Assembly: GCA_041844915.1 (NCBI GenBank)
Contig: JBGZBY010000027.1
Location: 1-51,143, forward strand
Length of the DNA stretch: 51,143 bases
Source of the DNA: W11650 sp041844915
Lineage (GTDB): Bacteria; Bacillota; Clostridia; Lachnospirales; Vallitaleaceae
Direction: 5' to 3'
Numbering within the stretch: position 1 is the stretch's first letter; each line of letters starts with the position of its first letter. Below, one piece after another: positions 34,873 to 42,979 of this stretch. A program made the translations under genes and the position numbers. Under the pieces are notes generated by a model, which was given only the letters and a program-made list of their open reading frames with translations, was not told where the DNA came from and did no database searches.

Positions 34873-35652
34873 CTATCTGTTCTGCTCCAATCCGTCCAAT
34901 TCTTTCAATAAATTATCATTCACCACGCTGATATAGGTTCCCTTCATTCCCAAGGAGCGAGTTTCGATGACGCCCGCCGACTCCAGCTTCCTTAAGCCGT
35001 TGACGATGACGGAACGGGTAATTCCGGCCTTGTCCGCGACCTTAGAAGCGATCAGCACGCCTTCGTTGCCCTCCAGCTCCTGAAAAATATGACGAACGGC
35101 GTCCTGCTCCGAAAACGACAGGGTCGAGATCGCCGAGCGCACCATATTTTGTTTTCTGGTTTCCTCCGATTCCTCCTGATTGATCGAACGAGTAATCTCC
35201 AAGCCCACCACCGTAGCCGAATATTCTGCCAAGATCAAATCGTCGATCATATATTCCTGACGCAGCCGATACAGAAAAATCGTACCCAACCGCTCTCCGG
35301 CAATATCCACCGGAATCGCCAGCCCCAAATAGCCCTGCGCCGTAATATCCTCACTAAAACCAAGGGTAATCAAATTGATGTTCTCCTTGGTCGATAAAAT
35401 ATTCAGCAAACGTTCATTCAATTTTTCATTGATGTATTCTCCCGATTTAGTCGTCAAGAACTGCTCGATGATCGGAATATTATGTCTTTCATAGGAAGCC
35501 AAAAGCTTGCCCTTCCGGCTGACAATCAGCACAGTAGAGTCCATAACCTCTCCCATTACTTCGGAAATATCCGAAAAATCTATTCTCTCATCTCCCGTTT
35601 TTTGGAGCAAACGATTAATTTTTCTGGTCTTATCTAGTAGTTGTACACTCAT
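34873..35652 (-). CDS. codY: Global transcriptional regulator CodY
   Basis: A 259-residue CodY: N-terminal GAF domain that senses branched-chain amino acids (about residues 1-155) and a C-terminal winged helix with SKVADKAGITRSVIVNGLRK that senses promoters. CodY represses motility and many other genes during rich growth in Bacillus. The ATG at MSVQLLDK follows AGGAGGC; the frame continues upstream but without a site. It has its own strong promoter and lies directly before flgB, as in Bacillus, though the clpQY genes found there are missing here. Confidence 0.97.
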   Translation of the reverse strand: MSVQLLDKTRKINRLLQKTGDERIDFSDISEVMGEVMDSTVLIVSRKGKLLASYERHNIPIIEQFLTTKSGEYINEKLNERLLNILSTKENINLITLGFSEDITAQGYLGLAIPVDIAGERLGTIFLYRLRQEYMIDDLILAEYSATVVGLEITRSINQEESEETRKQNMVRSAISTLSFSEQDAVRHIFQELEGNEGVLIASKVADKAGITRSVIVNGLRKLESAGVIETRSLGMKGTYISVVNDNLLKELDGLEQNR

Positions 35653-35668
35653 ATTAAGCCTCCTGATC

Positions 35669-35701
35669 AAAAAAACTGCTTTCCCTGTAGTATCCAAACA
35701 G
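35669..35701 (-). promoter_or_regulatory. Weak attenuator-like hairpin in the codY leader
   Basis: CTGTTT can pair with AAAGCAG (one G-T pair), followed on the minus strand by seven T residues, 17 bases before codY. The stem is short. It could be a leaky attenuator or a chance feature. Confidence 0.3.
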
Positions 35702-35857
35702 CGGCATTTTACGGCGTTTTCTTCTCTCCCCTGGCGCCGAGCCTCCCGCTTCGGCTCCCTTGCGCCCGCTTTATGCTCTGTTCCTGTCTGTAAATACAAA
35801 GTCTGTCCTAAAAACTGTTCTCAACTCTTCAAAACCGAGCTACACTCACCATTTCTT

Positions 35858-35886
35858 ATTATAACGCAAATTTCGTTTATTTTCAA
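35858..35886 (-). promoter_or_regulatory. Sigma-A promoter of codY (and possibly fla readthrough)
   Basis: TTGAAA, a 17-nt spacer and TATAAT on the minus strand. The predicted start is near 35851, giving a leader of about 200 nt before codY. It is the best-matching promoter seen upstream of the flgB-flgE half. Confidence 0.85.
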
Positions 35887-35900
35887 TATACTAAACAATT

Positions 35901-35915
35901 AATTTTTTAGAATTT
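35901..35915. promoter_or_regulatory. Weak CodY-box-like sequence upstream of the codY promoter
   Basis: AATTTTTTAGAATTT matches the 15-base CodY consensus AATTTTCWGAAAATT at 11 of 15 positions. It lies 15 bases beyond the -35. Autoregulation is plausible but AT-rich DNA gives such matches often. Confidence 0.35.
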
Positions 35916-35938
35916 TCAAACATCTTCGCCCTTCCCTT

Positions 35939-38014
35939 TTACTCCCCCGTTTCTTCCATATGCTTGCATTCTTCGTTAGAGCAGAGTATTTTTTTGCCTT
36001 TTCGGTACATCATGGAGCCGCAAAGCCGACAGCCTTGAGCAACCGGCTCGTTCCAAGCCATAAAATCACATTCCGGATTGTTTTCACAGCCGAAATAACG
36101 GCGACCCTTTTTGGTCTTTTTGATCTGCACTGCTCCGCCGCATTTCGGGCAGAACACCTCCGGCAGCACCTCAAAATAAGGCTTGGTATGGCTGCATTCA
36201 GGAAAGCCCGGACATGCTAAAAATTTCCCATATCTGCCCAGCTTTATTACCATGTTGCGACCGCATTTTTCACAGGGAATCTGCGTTTCCTCATCTTTGA
36301 TTTCGACCTTTTCCAATTCCTTTTCCGCCTTTTCCACATCCGCCGCCAGCTCCGGGTAAAATTCCCGCAGCGGCGTCCGCCAATCGCAGTCGCCATCCTC
36401 GATGCGGTCAAGCCTTTCCTCCATTTCCGCAGTAAAGGCAATATTGACAATATCGTCAAAATATCGGGTAATAATGTCGTCAACAATCTCTCCCAACTCC
36501 GTCGGGAAGAAAGATTTTTGCTCCTTTGCCACATAGCCTCTGGCTAAAATCGTGCTGATGGTTGGCGCATAAGTGCTTGGACGACCAACACCGTTTTCTT
36601 CCAAAAGTTTTACCAAGGAAGCCTCCGTATATCGCGCCGGTGGCTGAGTAAAATGCTGCCGTTGGCTGCTTCCCTTTATTTTAAGGCTCATTCCCTGCTT
36701 CAGACCTTCAAATTCCTTGACCGAGCCTTCCGCTTCCTCTTCCTCGGTTTCCTTATAAAGTTTTAGATAACCGTCAAATTCCAAGCTTTGACCGGCAGCA
36801 CGCAGCTCATATTTTCCAGCCTGAATAGTCAGTCTTTTCGTCTTATATTCTGCTGCCGCCATCCGACTCGCCATAAATCGTCGCCAAATCAGCTGATACA
36901 GACGAAACTGATCTCTGCTTAGCGCATCCTTAAGCTCCGCCGGATCCAGTTCCGGAACAGATGGGCGAATCGCCTCATGCGCATCCTGACTTCTGCCCTT
37001 TTGCACCTCTTTAGCCGCCTCCATGCGCAAATAGTTTTCGCCATAATTGCTTCTGATCTGCTCATCGGCAGCCGCAGCCGCTTCTTCAGCTACACGCACC
37101 GAATCCGTTCTCAAATAGGTAATCAGACCCAGCGTTCCCATCCCCGGAATGTCGACGCCTTCATATAATTGCTGAGCAAGCCGCATCGTTTTAGCGGTGG
37201 TAAAATTAAGTACCTTGGCGGCCTCCTGCTGTAAGGTGCTGGTTTTAAAGGGCAACGGCGCATTGCGCTTGCGCTGGCTTTCCTTCACCTCCGCCAGCAC
37301 CGGCTTTTCCTTCGCCAGCTGTGCCAGAAGCCGCTCGACCTCCTGCTCACTGCTTAATTCGATTTTCTTGCCGTCCTCTCCATAAAAGTCCGCCCGAAAT
37401 TTAATTTTTCCCTTATCGTCGGTCAGCTCCAGCTGAAGGCTCCAATATTCCTGCGGCAAAAACGCTTCTATTTCTTTTTCTCTTTCACAAATCAAATGCA
37501 GTGCCACCGACTGCACCCTGCCGGCGGACAGCCCTTTCTTGACCTTGGCCCACAGCAGCGGGCTGATCTTATAGCCGACGATGCGATCCAGCACTCTCCT
37601 GGCCTGCTGCGCGTCAACCAGATCCATGTCGATCACACGCGCTTTTTTGATGGCAGAAGAAACTGCCTGCTTGGTAATTTCATTAAAGGTGATCCGGTAG
37701 ATCGGCACCCGTGTCGCCTCCAAAATTGTCTGTAAATGCCAAGAAATTGCCTCTCCTTCTCGGTCAGGGTCAGTTGCCAAATATATCTTTTCTGCTTTTT
37801 TTGCCTCTTTTTTTAGTTTAGTGATCAAAGGCCCCTTCCCACGAATTGTTATATATTTTGGCTCAAAATCATTTTCCGGCGAAACCCCCATGCTGCTTTT
37901 CGGTAAATCTCTGACATGTCCCATCGAAGCTTCCACCGCATAATTTTTTCCTAAAAATTTTTTAATGGTCTTCGCTTTTGCCGGAGATTCCACAATTACC
38001 AAATTCTTTGCCAT
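35939..38014 (-). CDS. topA: DNA topoisomerase I
   Basis: A 691-residue type IA topoisomerase that relaxes negative supercoils. The TOPRIM domain has Glu9 and DPDREGE (82-88); the active-site Tyr300 is in GLITYLRTDSVRV. The C-terminus holds three zinc-ribbon modules: CEKCGRNMVI with CPGFPEC, CPKCGGAVQI with CENNPEC, and CRLCGSMMYR with CSNEEC. TTAGGAGGAAAT precedes the ATG. It follows dprA, with a long leader region, and precedes codY, an arrangement common in Clostridia and Bacilli. Confidence 0.98.
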   Translation of the reverse strand: MAKNLVIVESPAKAKTIKKFLGKNYAVEASMGHVRDLPKSSMGVSPENDFEPKYITIRGKGPLITKLKKEAKKAEKIYLATDPDREGEAISWHLQTILEATRVPIYRITFNEITKQAVSSAIKKARVIDMDLVDAQQARRVLDRIVGYKISPLLWAKVKKGLSAGRVQSVALHLICEREKEIEAFLPQEYWSLQLELTDDKGKIKFRADFYGEDGKKIELSSEQEVERLLAQLAKEKPVLAEVKESQRKRNAPLPFKTSTLQQEAAKVLNFTTAKTMRLAQQLYEGVDIPGMGTLGLITYLRTDSVRVAEEAAAAADEQIRSNYGENYLRMEAAKEVQKGRSQDAHEAIRPSVPELDPAELKDALSRDQFRLYQLIWRRFMASRMAAAEYKTKRLTIQAGKYELRAAGQSLEFDGYLKLYKETEEEEAEGSVKEFEGLKQGMSLKIKGSSQRQHFTQPPARYTEASLVKLLEENGVGRPSTYAPTISTILARGYVAKEQKSFFPTELGEIVDDIITRYFDDIVNIAFTAEMEERLDRIEDGDCDWRTPLREFYPELAADVEKAEKELEKVEIKDEETQIPCEKCGRNMVIKLGRYGKFLACPGFPECSHTKPYFEVLPEVFCPKCGGAVQIKKTKKGRRYFGCENNPECDFMAWNEPVAQGCRLCGSMMYRKGKKILCSNEECKHMEETGE

Positions 38015-38582
38015 ATTTCCTCCTAATTATGACTTCTGACCCAGCTTTCGGCTTGATAGGAATATCTGCTCTTCGCAAACTTCCAAAAGCTTTCTCTTTT
38101 TTTCTTACTTTAGCGGAATCGCCAGCTGCCGCATCCAAGCTCTCAAACCGCCTGTCGCTTTTACAGCTCGCGCTTCCATCCGAGCAAGCGCCCGCGCAAA
38201 GCTTTGCTGCTTCGCTGTCAAGCCAGCTTTGGACCGGAGCGCTCCTTTTTTTCCCAAAAGAAGATAAAAGAAAGAGCTTTGCCCAATAAAGCTCTTTCTG
38301 TCGTATCCTCTGCTGAACTATTCTCATTTATTGGAAAACGGAAGGTCTTCTTCCGCCGCTTTTCCTTGCGTAAAGCAGGCGAAGAAGCCTCTTTCTTTTT
38401 TTTGTAGTCCTTAATCGTTGCAAATAAATTTTCTAGTATTAGAATATACTATTTTTCTAATTAATACAAGATTTTTTTACAAAATTTCACGATTTTTTTT
38501 GCATTACCTTTATTTTTGCTTATAAACAAAGACAATGCGGCTATTTGTATTTCCCCCTCCCTCCGCCATAGTCGCGCTTTCC
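38015..38582. other. 568-bp dprA-topA gap: AT-rich segment, palindrome and terminator
   Basis: No gene is supported. From the dprA side there is an AT-rich segment (about 38400-38520) with promoter-like sequence, then an 18-bp near-palindrome at 38434-38451 (TAGTAT-TAGAAT-ATACTA), then a strong hairpin with a T-rich tail (38255-38299), then about 240 bp of GC-richer DNA before topA. Confidence 0.6.
38255..38299 (-). terminator. Intrinsic terminator or attenuator between dprA and topA
   Basis: On the minus strand a perfect 12-bp stem (AGAAAGAGCTTT with its complement) and a 7-nt loop are followed by TTTTATCTTCTTTT. It lies about 285 bases after dprA and 255 before topA. It could end the yifB-dprA transcript or attenuate topA from an upstream promoter. 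Confidence 0.72.
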
Positions 38583-39698
38583 TTATGACAGCGAAGGCAT
38601 TGCCACGTAGTAGCCCGCCGTCAACTGCCGAATATATCCCTTCCATTCCAGCTGCAACAGACACAATTGCAGCTCTCCCATTTCCAGACCGCTTTTCTCA
38701 TGCAGCCTGCCGATGTAGACCGGCTCTCTGCCGATATGGCGATAAAGTTTTTTTTCATTTTCGTCCAAATTTTCCTGCCAGTCCGGCGATTGTTCCTCTT
38801 TTGGCTTTTTGCCTGTCAATTTGGCAAAGAAAGCTTCGACTCCTTCCAGCAGATAAGCACCCTGGGCAATCAGTCGATTGCAGCCGCCGCTTCTTCGGTC
38901 GTCCAAACGTCCCGGTACAGCATAGACATCTCTCCCCTGCTCCAGCGCATAATCGACCGTGATCAGCGATCCGCTTTTTTCCGCCGCCTCCACCACCACA
39001 ACCGCGTCCGCCAAGCCGCTGATAATACGGTTTCGCTTGGGAAAAAGCGTGGCATGGGGCGGCGTTTGATAGCTTTCTTCGCTGATCAGCGCGCCTCTGT
39101 TCTCCATCTCCAGGTACAGATCCCAATTGCCTGCCGGAAACTGGAAACCCAGCCCTGAGCCTAGCACGCCGACACTGTAGCCCCCATGCTTTAAGCATTC
39201 GCGCTGGGCAATCCCGTCTATCCCTGCCGCCATCCCGCTGACAAGGGGCACACCGTATTGGGCACAGCCCCTGCCCAGTGCCGCCGCTACCTCCATACCA
39301 TAACGGGAAGCCTTTCTGGTACCGACCACCGCCAGCACAGGCCCTGTCATTTGTTCCGGCTGCCAAGACCCCTTGACGAAAAAGGCCGGCGGCGCTCCAT
39401 GGATGGAACGAAGCCTGTCCGGATATTCCGCTCCGTCCAGCGAAAGAATCCTCACACCTTCACCGTTCAGCTTCTCCCATTCTCGTCGGCAATCGGCTAT
39501 TTGTTTTTTGGCCGCGCAAAATGCCAAAAAATCCTCCCTACGGAATTTTGGGCATTCCCGCATAAAATTCTCTATCCGCTCCTCTCCTTCGTAATAGAGG
39601 GTTTCCGCATCCTCCCACTTTTCCAAAAGCAGCCTCTGCTTGACCGCTCCCAATCTCGGAACCGACAAAAGCCACAGCCAATAAATTTCCCTTTGCAT
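38583..39698 (-). CDS. dprA: DNA-processing protein DprA
   Basis: A 371-residue DprA. A short N-terminal helical domain precedes the extended Rossmann fold (about residues 80-300) with VVGTRKASRYG (124-134) and SGMAAGIDGIAQ (154-165); the C-terminal winged-helix domain (about 310-370) is present. DprA loads RecA onto incoming single-stranded DNA during natural transformation. It follows yifB, another competence-linked gene. AAAGGAGAG precedes the ATG. Confidence 0.96.
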   Translation of the reverse strand: MQREIYWLWLLSVPRLGAVKQRLLLEKWEDAETLYYEGEERIENFMRECPKFRREDFLAFCAAKKQIADCRREWEKLNGEGVRILSLDGAEYPDRLRSIHGAPPAFFVKGSWQPEQMTGPVLAVVGTRKASRYGMEVAAALGRGCAQYGVPLVSGMAAGIDGIAQRECLKHGGYSVGVLGSGLGFQFPAGNWDLYLEMENRGALISEESYQTPPHATLFPKRNRIISGLADAVVVVEAAEKSGSLITVDYALEQGRDVYAVPGRLDDRRSGGCNRLIAQGAYLLEGVEAFFAKLTGKKPKEEQSPDWQENLDENEKKLYRHIGREPVYIGRLHEKSGLEMGELQLCLLQLEWKGYIRQLTAGYYVAMPSLS

Positions 39699-39811
39699 AA
39701 GCTCTCCTTTCGATTTTTATTCATTAAAAGCTTCGTTTTCACCTAAATCTTCGTTTCCAGGCGCACGTTCTCTCCTTGCTTTTCCAAGCCTCCCAAAAAT
39801 GTTTTAAGACG

Positions 39812-41440
39812 CTAAGCGGAAAAATATTTATGGTATGCTGACCGATAGCTGAAGGCCTCCGCCATATGCTTGGCTTCAATCCTCTCCCTTCCCTCCATAT
39901 CCGCTATGGTTCGGCTCAATCGAATCAGGCGGTGATAGCTGCGCAGCGAGAGCTTTTGTCGCCGATACGCGCCCTCTAAAATTTCTGTCGCCGCCTTTTC
40001 CATGGAACAATACTGCGCAAGCCTTGCCGGCGCAAGCTGCGAATTGTACAAAATCCCTTCTCTTTTTAATCTCTCTCTTTGCAGCTTCTGCGCCTCCAAT
40101 ATCTGCTCGGCATACTCTCTGCTGGTCTTTCCTGAATTTCCGGCAGAAAAAGCCGGCAGCTCCGGCCGGTCAACCTCGGCAAAAATATCCATCCGGTCAA
40201 GAATCGGTCCGGATATCTTTTTGTGATATCGCTTGATGTCATACTCACTGCATCGGCACCGCTCCATATCCGGGTAATAGCCGCAGGAGCAGGGATTCAT
40301 GGAGGCAACCAGCAGAAAATCCGTCGGAAAATCCGCCCGCTCATTCATCCGAGAAAGGGCAATATGCTTATCCTCTAAGGGCTGCCGTAGCGTATCCAGC
40401 AGCACCTTGGGAAATTCAGCAAACTCATCTAAAAAAAGAACTCCCTTATGCGCCAGCGATACCTCTCCCGGCAAAAGCGGCTTTCCCCCACCCAAAAGCC
40501 CCGCCTCAGTAATCGTATGATGGGGCGCTCGATAAGCTCTTTCGCTGATGACTGGCGTTTTTCCCAGCAGCTTTCCGGCAGCACTGTAAACTCTTGTCAC
40601 CTCAATCATTTCCTCTCTGGTCAAATTGGGCAACATCCCCGGCACCGCCTTTGCCAGCATGGTTTTCCCCGTGCCAGGCGGGCCAATCAGCAAAATGTGG
40701 TGCATTCCGGCGACTGCAATGCTCATTGCTCTTTTGGCAATATTTTGCCCTTGAATATCTGCCAGCTCCACTCCAGTCCGAACGCCCCTATCCTCCTGCT
40801 CGGGCAGCTCCTTTCCCGCCATCGGCATTGCCGTGATCGCCAGCGCCTGCCGATGATCGACCTCCGTCCTTCCCTGCTCCGACAGCCTTGCCAGCGCTTC
40901 CAGCTTTTCTCTGATTTCCGTCGGCAGAATTTTTTCCCGCAAATAATCCACCACCTCCCTTAAGCTTCTAAGCGGAATAATCTGAATATCCTGATAAAAG
41001 CAAACCTCCTGCCAATTTTTCATTGGCAGAAGGATTTCCTTAACCTTCTGCCGCCGAGCCGCCTCTACCATTGCTAGGGCGCCTCTGACGCCTATCAACT
41101 CGCCATTGAGCGATAGCTCTCCAATCAGCATGCTTTCCGCGCTGTCCACATTTTCCAGCTGCCCTGATGCCAAAAGAATCCCTACGGCAATCGGCAAATC
41201 GTAATGCGAGCCGTATTTTCTGATTTGCGCCGGCGCTAAATTAATTGTTACCCTCTTATAGGGAAATACATAGCCCGTATTTTTCAGCGCCGTCCGTACT
41301 CGTTCTACGCTTTCCTTTACCGAATTGTGCGCCAAACCGACCAATTCCAGCTTCGGAAAGCCCTCTGTCACGTCGATTTCGGCATTGACCGGATACCCCT
41401 GAATTCCGCAAAGTCCTGCGGTCATAATAAAACGATACAT
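39812..41440 (-). CDS. comM: YifB/ComM family Mg-chelatase-like AAA+ protein
   Basis: A 542-residue ComM/YifB. The N-terminal Lon-protease-like domain has NAEIDVTEGFPKLELVGLA. The AAA+ core has Walker A at 253-260 (GPPGTGKT), Walker B GVLFLDEFAEF, and MNPCSCGYYPD. The Mg_chelatase_C domain is at the end. In Gram-negative bacteria ComM is a branch-migration helicase in transformation; this family member is expected to be similar. The start at MYRFIMTAGL is supported by GAAAGGAGAAAGG. It is 30-40 residues longer than usual, in the linker around 165-225. Confidence 0.94.
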   Translation of the reverse strand: MYRFIMTAGLCGIQGYPVNAEIDVTEGFPKLELVGLAHNSVKESVERVRTALKNTGYVFPYKRVTINLAPAQIRKYGSHYDLPIAVGILLASGQLENVDSAESMLIGELSLNGELIGVRGALAMVEAARRQKVKEILLPMKNWQEVCFYQDIQIIPLRSLREVVDYLREKILPTEIREKLEALARLSEQGRTEVDHRQALAITAMPMAGKELPEQEDRGVRTGVELADIQGQNIAKRAMSIAVAGMHHILLIGPPGTGKTMLAKAVPGMLPNLTREEMIEVTRVYSAAGKLLGKTPVISERAYRAPHHTITEAGLLGGGKPLLPGEVSLAHKGVLFLDEFAEFPKVLLDTLRQPLEDKHIALSRMNERADFPTDFLLVASMNPCSCGYYPDMERCRCSEYDIKRYHKKISGPILDRMDIFAEVDRPELPAFSAGNSGKTSREYAEQILEAQKLQRERLKREGILYNSQLAPARLAQYCSMEKAATEILEGAYRRQKLSLRSYHRLIRLSRTIADMEGRERIEAKHMAEAFSYRSAYHKYFSA

Positions 41441-41764
41441 ATCCTTTCTCCTTTCTGCTACAATAATTGATATCTGCTCTCTCAGCCGCTTCAAGCTCAT
41501 TATCTCCCTCTGCAAAGCCAATCCCGCAGCGGCCTTTCGTCGCTGCATTCTGTCTGCAAGCTTCGCCTTCTTATCCGCCTTTTAAATCGGAATTGGCTTT
41601 ACAGCTGCCAAGAAAAACACAATCTGCTCCCTTTTATCCGCCGCATTCCGTCTGCAAGCTTCGCCTTTTTATCCGCTTTTTAAACCGGAATTGGCTTTAC
41701 AACTGCCAAGAAAAACGCAATCTGCCCCCTTTTATCCGCCGCTTTGAAGATTATCCGCGCAGAT
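41441..41764. repeat. Gap upstream of yifB with a 98-bp tandem duplication
   Basis: No gene is seen. Two adjacent 98-bp copies lie at 41545-41642 and 41643-41740, with seven differences, all transitions, and no indels. The copies contain GCTTCGCC and TTATCCGC blocks. The yifB promoter must lie in or near this stretch, but I cannot point to a convincing one. Confidence 0.85.
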
Positions 41765-41798
41765 AAAAAAAGCAGGCTTGATTTCCAAGCTCTGCTTT
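41765..41798 (-). terminator. Strong intrinsic terminator after the GarR-like gene
   Basis: On the minus strand AAAGCAG-A-GCTTG pairs with CAAGC-C-TGCTTT around GAAAT, with one mismatch in the stem, and a run of seven T residues ends the structure. It separates the ftsY/GarR-like unit from yifB-dprA. Confidence 0.87.
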
Positions 41799-41886
41799 AT
41801 TATAGTATGTTGAAAGAAAAAAATCGTCCGCTGTTTGTGGAATATCATTAGAACATTCTTAAAAAACAATTAGAATATCATTAGAA

Positions 41887-42768
41887 TTAAGGCTGTAGCG
41901 GATCCTCCTTCTGATAATAGTAATATAAGGCCTGCGTTCCCCGCTCGCCCCAGCCCCGTTCCGCCATTTCCTCATAATGCCGAAGCGCCAGCTCCAATAC
42001 GCTTAGATGAATACCTGCGTCTTTCGCTTCCTCCACCGCCAGTTTCATATCCTTGATAAAATGCTTGATAAAAAAGCCCGGCGCAAAATCTCCCGCTAAA
42101 ATACGCGGCGCCAGCGTTTCCAGCTGTCTGCTGCCCGCCGCACCGCTGCCGATTGACTTTAGCACCGTTGGAAGCTCCAATCCCTTGGCTTTGGCATAAT
42201 TTAAGGCCTCGCATACTCCCGATATTGTTCCGGCAATCATGATCTGATTGACCATCTTGGTATGCTGCCCCTTGCCGGCGCCGCCTTGGTAATTGACATT
42301 ATTTCCCATTGCCATAAGCAAGGGCAGACAGGCTTTAAAGTCCTCCTCCTCGCCGCCGACCAAAATAGCTAAGGTTCCCGCCTTGGCTCCGGTATCTCCG
42401 CCAGTCACAGGCGCGTCCAGCGCCCGAACGCCCCGCGCTTTGGCTTCCGCATAGATTCTCTCCGCCAGCTTGGGACTGGATGTTGTCATATCAATGACAT
42501 AAGTGCCTGCCGCGACATTGGCAAGAATCCCCTCCGCCCCGAAATAAATTTCCTCTACATCGGATGGGTAGCCGACAATTGTAATGACTGCTTCCGCATC
42601 CGCAACACATTCCCTGACGCTGCCGTAGCAGGGCACTCCTTCGGCGATCAGCTCCGCCGCCTTGTCCCTGTTTCTGGCATAAATGCTGACTTCATAGCCC
42701 GCTTTGCGCAGATTGCGCAGCATTGAGCTTCCCATGATTCCCGTTCCGATAAAGCTGATTTTTTTCAT
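41887..42768 (-). CDS. NAD(P)-dependent beta-hydroxyacid dehydrogenase (GarR/HIBADH family)
   Basis: A 293-residue member of the 3-hydroxyisobutyrate dehydrogenase / tartronate semialdehyde reductase family. The Rossmann motif FIGTGIMGSSMLRNL is at the N-terminus, the substrate-binding DAPVTGGDTGAKAGTLAI at 118-135, and the catalytic Lys171 in GKGQHTKMVNQIM. Substrate cannot be decided; tartronate semialdehyde, 3-hydroxyisobutyrate or succinic semialdehyde are possible. It sits alone between ftsY and yifB and shows no functional link to them. Confidence 0.9.
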   Translation of the reverse strand: MKKISFIGTGIMGSSMLRNLRKAGYEVSIYARNRDKAAELIAEGVPCYGSVRECVADAEAVITIVGYPSDVEEIYFGAEGILANVAAGTYVIDMTTSSPKLAERIYAEAKARGVRALDAPVTGGDTGAKAGTLAILVGGEEEDFKACLPLLMAMGNNVNYQGGAGKGQHTKMVNQIMIAGTISGVCEALNYAKAKGLELPTVLKSIGSGAAGSRQLETLAPRILAGDFAPGFFIKHFIKDMKLAVEEAKDAGIHLSVLELALRHYEEMAERGWGERGTQALYYYYQKEDPLQP

Positions 42769-42979
42769 AGCTTCTCCCTTCCGTGCCTTTATACGACATC
42801 AACTGCAATGCTCGTCCACCGTTTTTGTGCTACAGCGGCGGTGTTCGTGTGAACTCCCTTCCCCGTAAAATTTCTGCTCGCCTCTCCCTGTCTTTCTTGC
42901 ACAGTACCTACTCTCTAAAATAAACGCTTTGTCATCCTATGGCTAATGGAAGTCTTTTTATCCGCTAACAAAACTTTCA

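Noticed and set aside
35653..35857. c-di-GMP class I riboswitch in the codY leader
   Set aside because: The leader lacks the conserved core sequences of that riboswitch, and pairing is limited to a short GC-rich stem.
37962..38327. 121-residue minus-strand frame over the topA start and leader
   Set aside because: It overlaps the real topA start in another frame, runs through the terminator hairpin and has no ribosome site.
41799..41804. TATAAT on the minus strand next to the GarR-like terminator
   Set aside because: No -35-like hexamer at 16-18 bp, and the start would fall inside the terminator stem.
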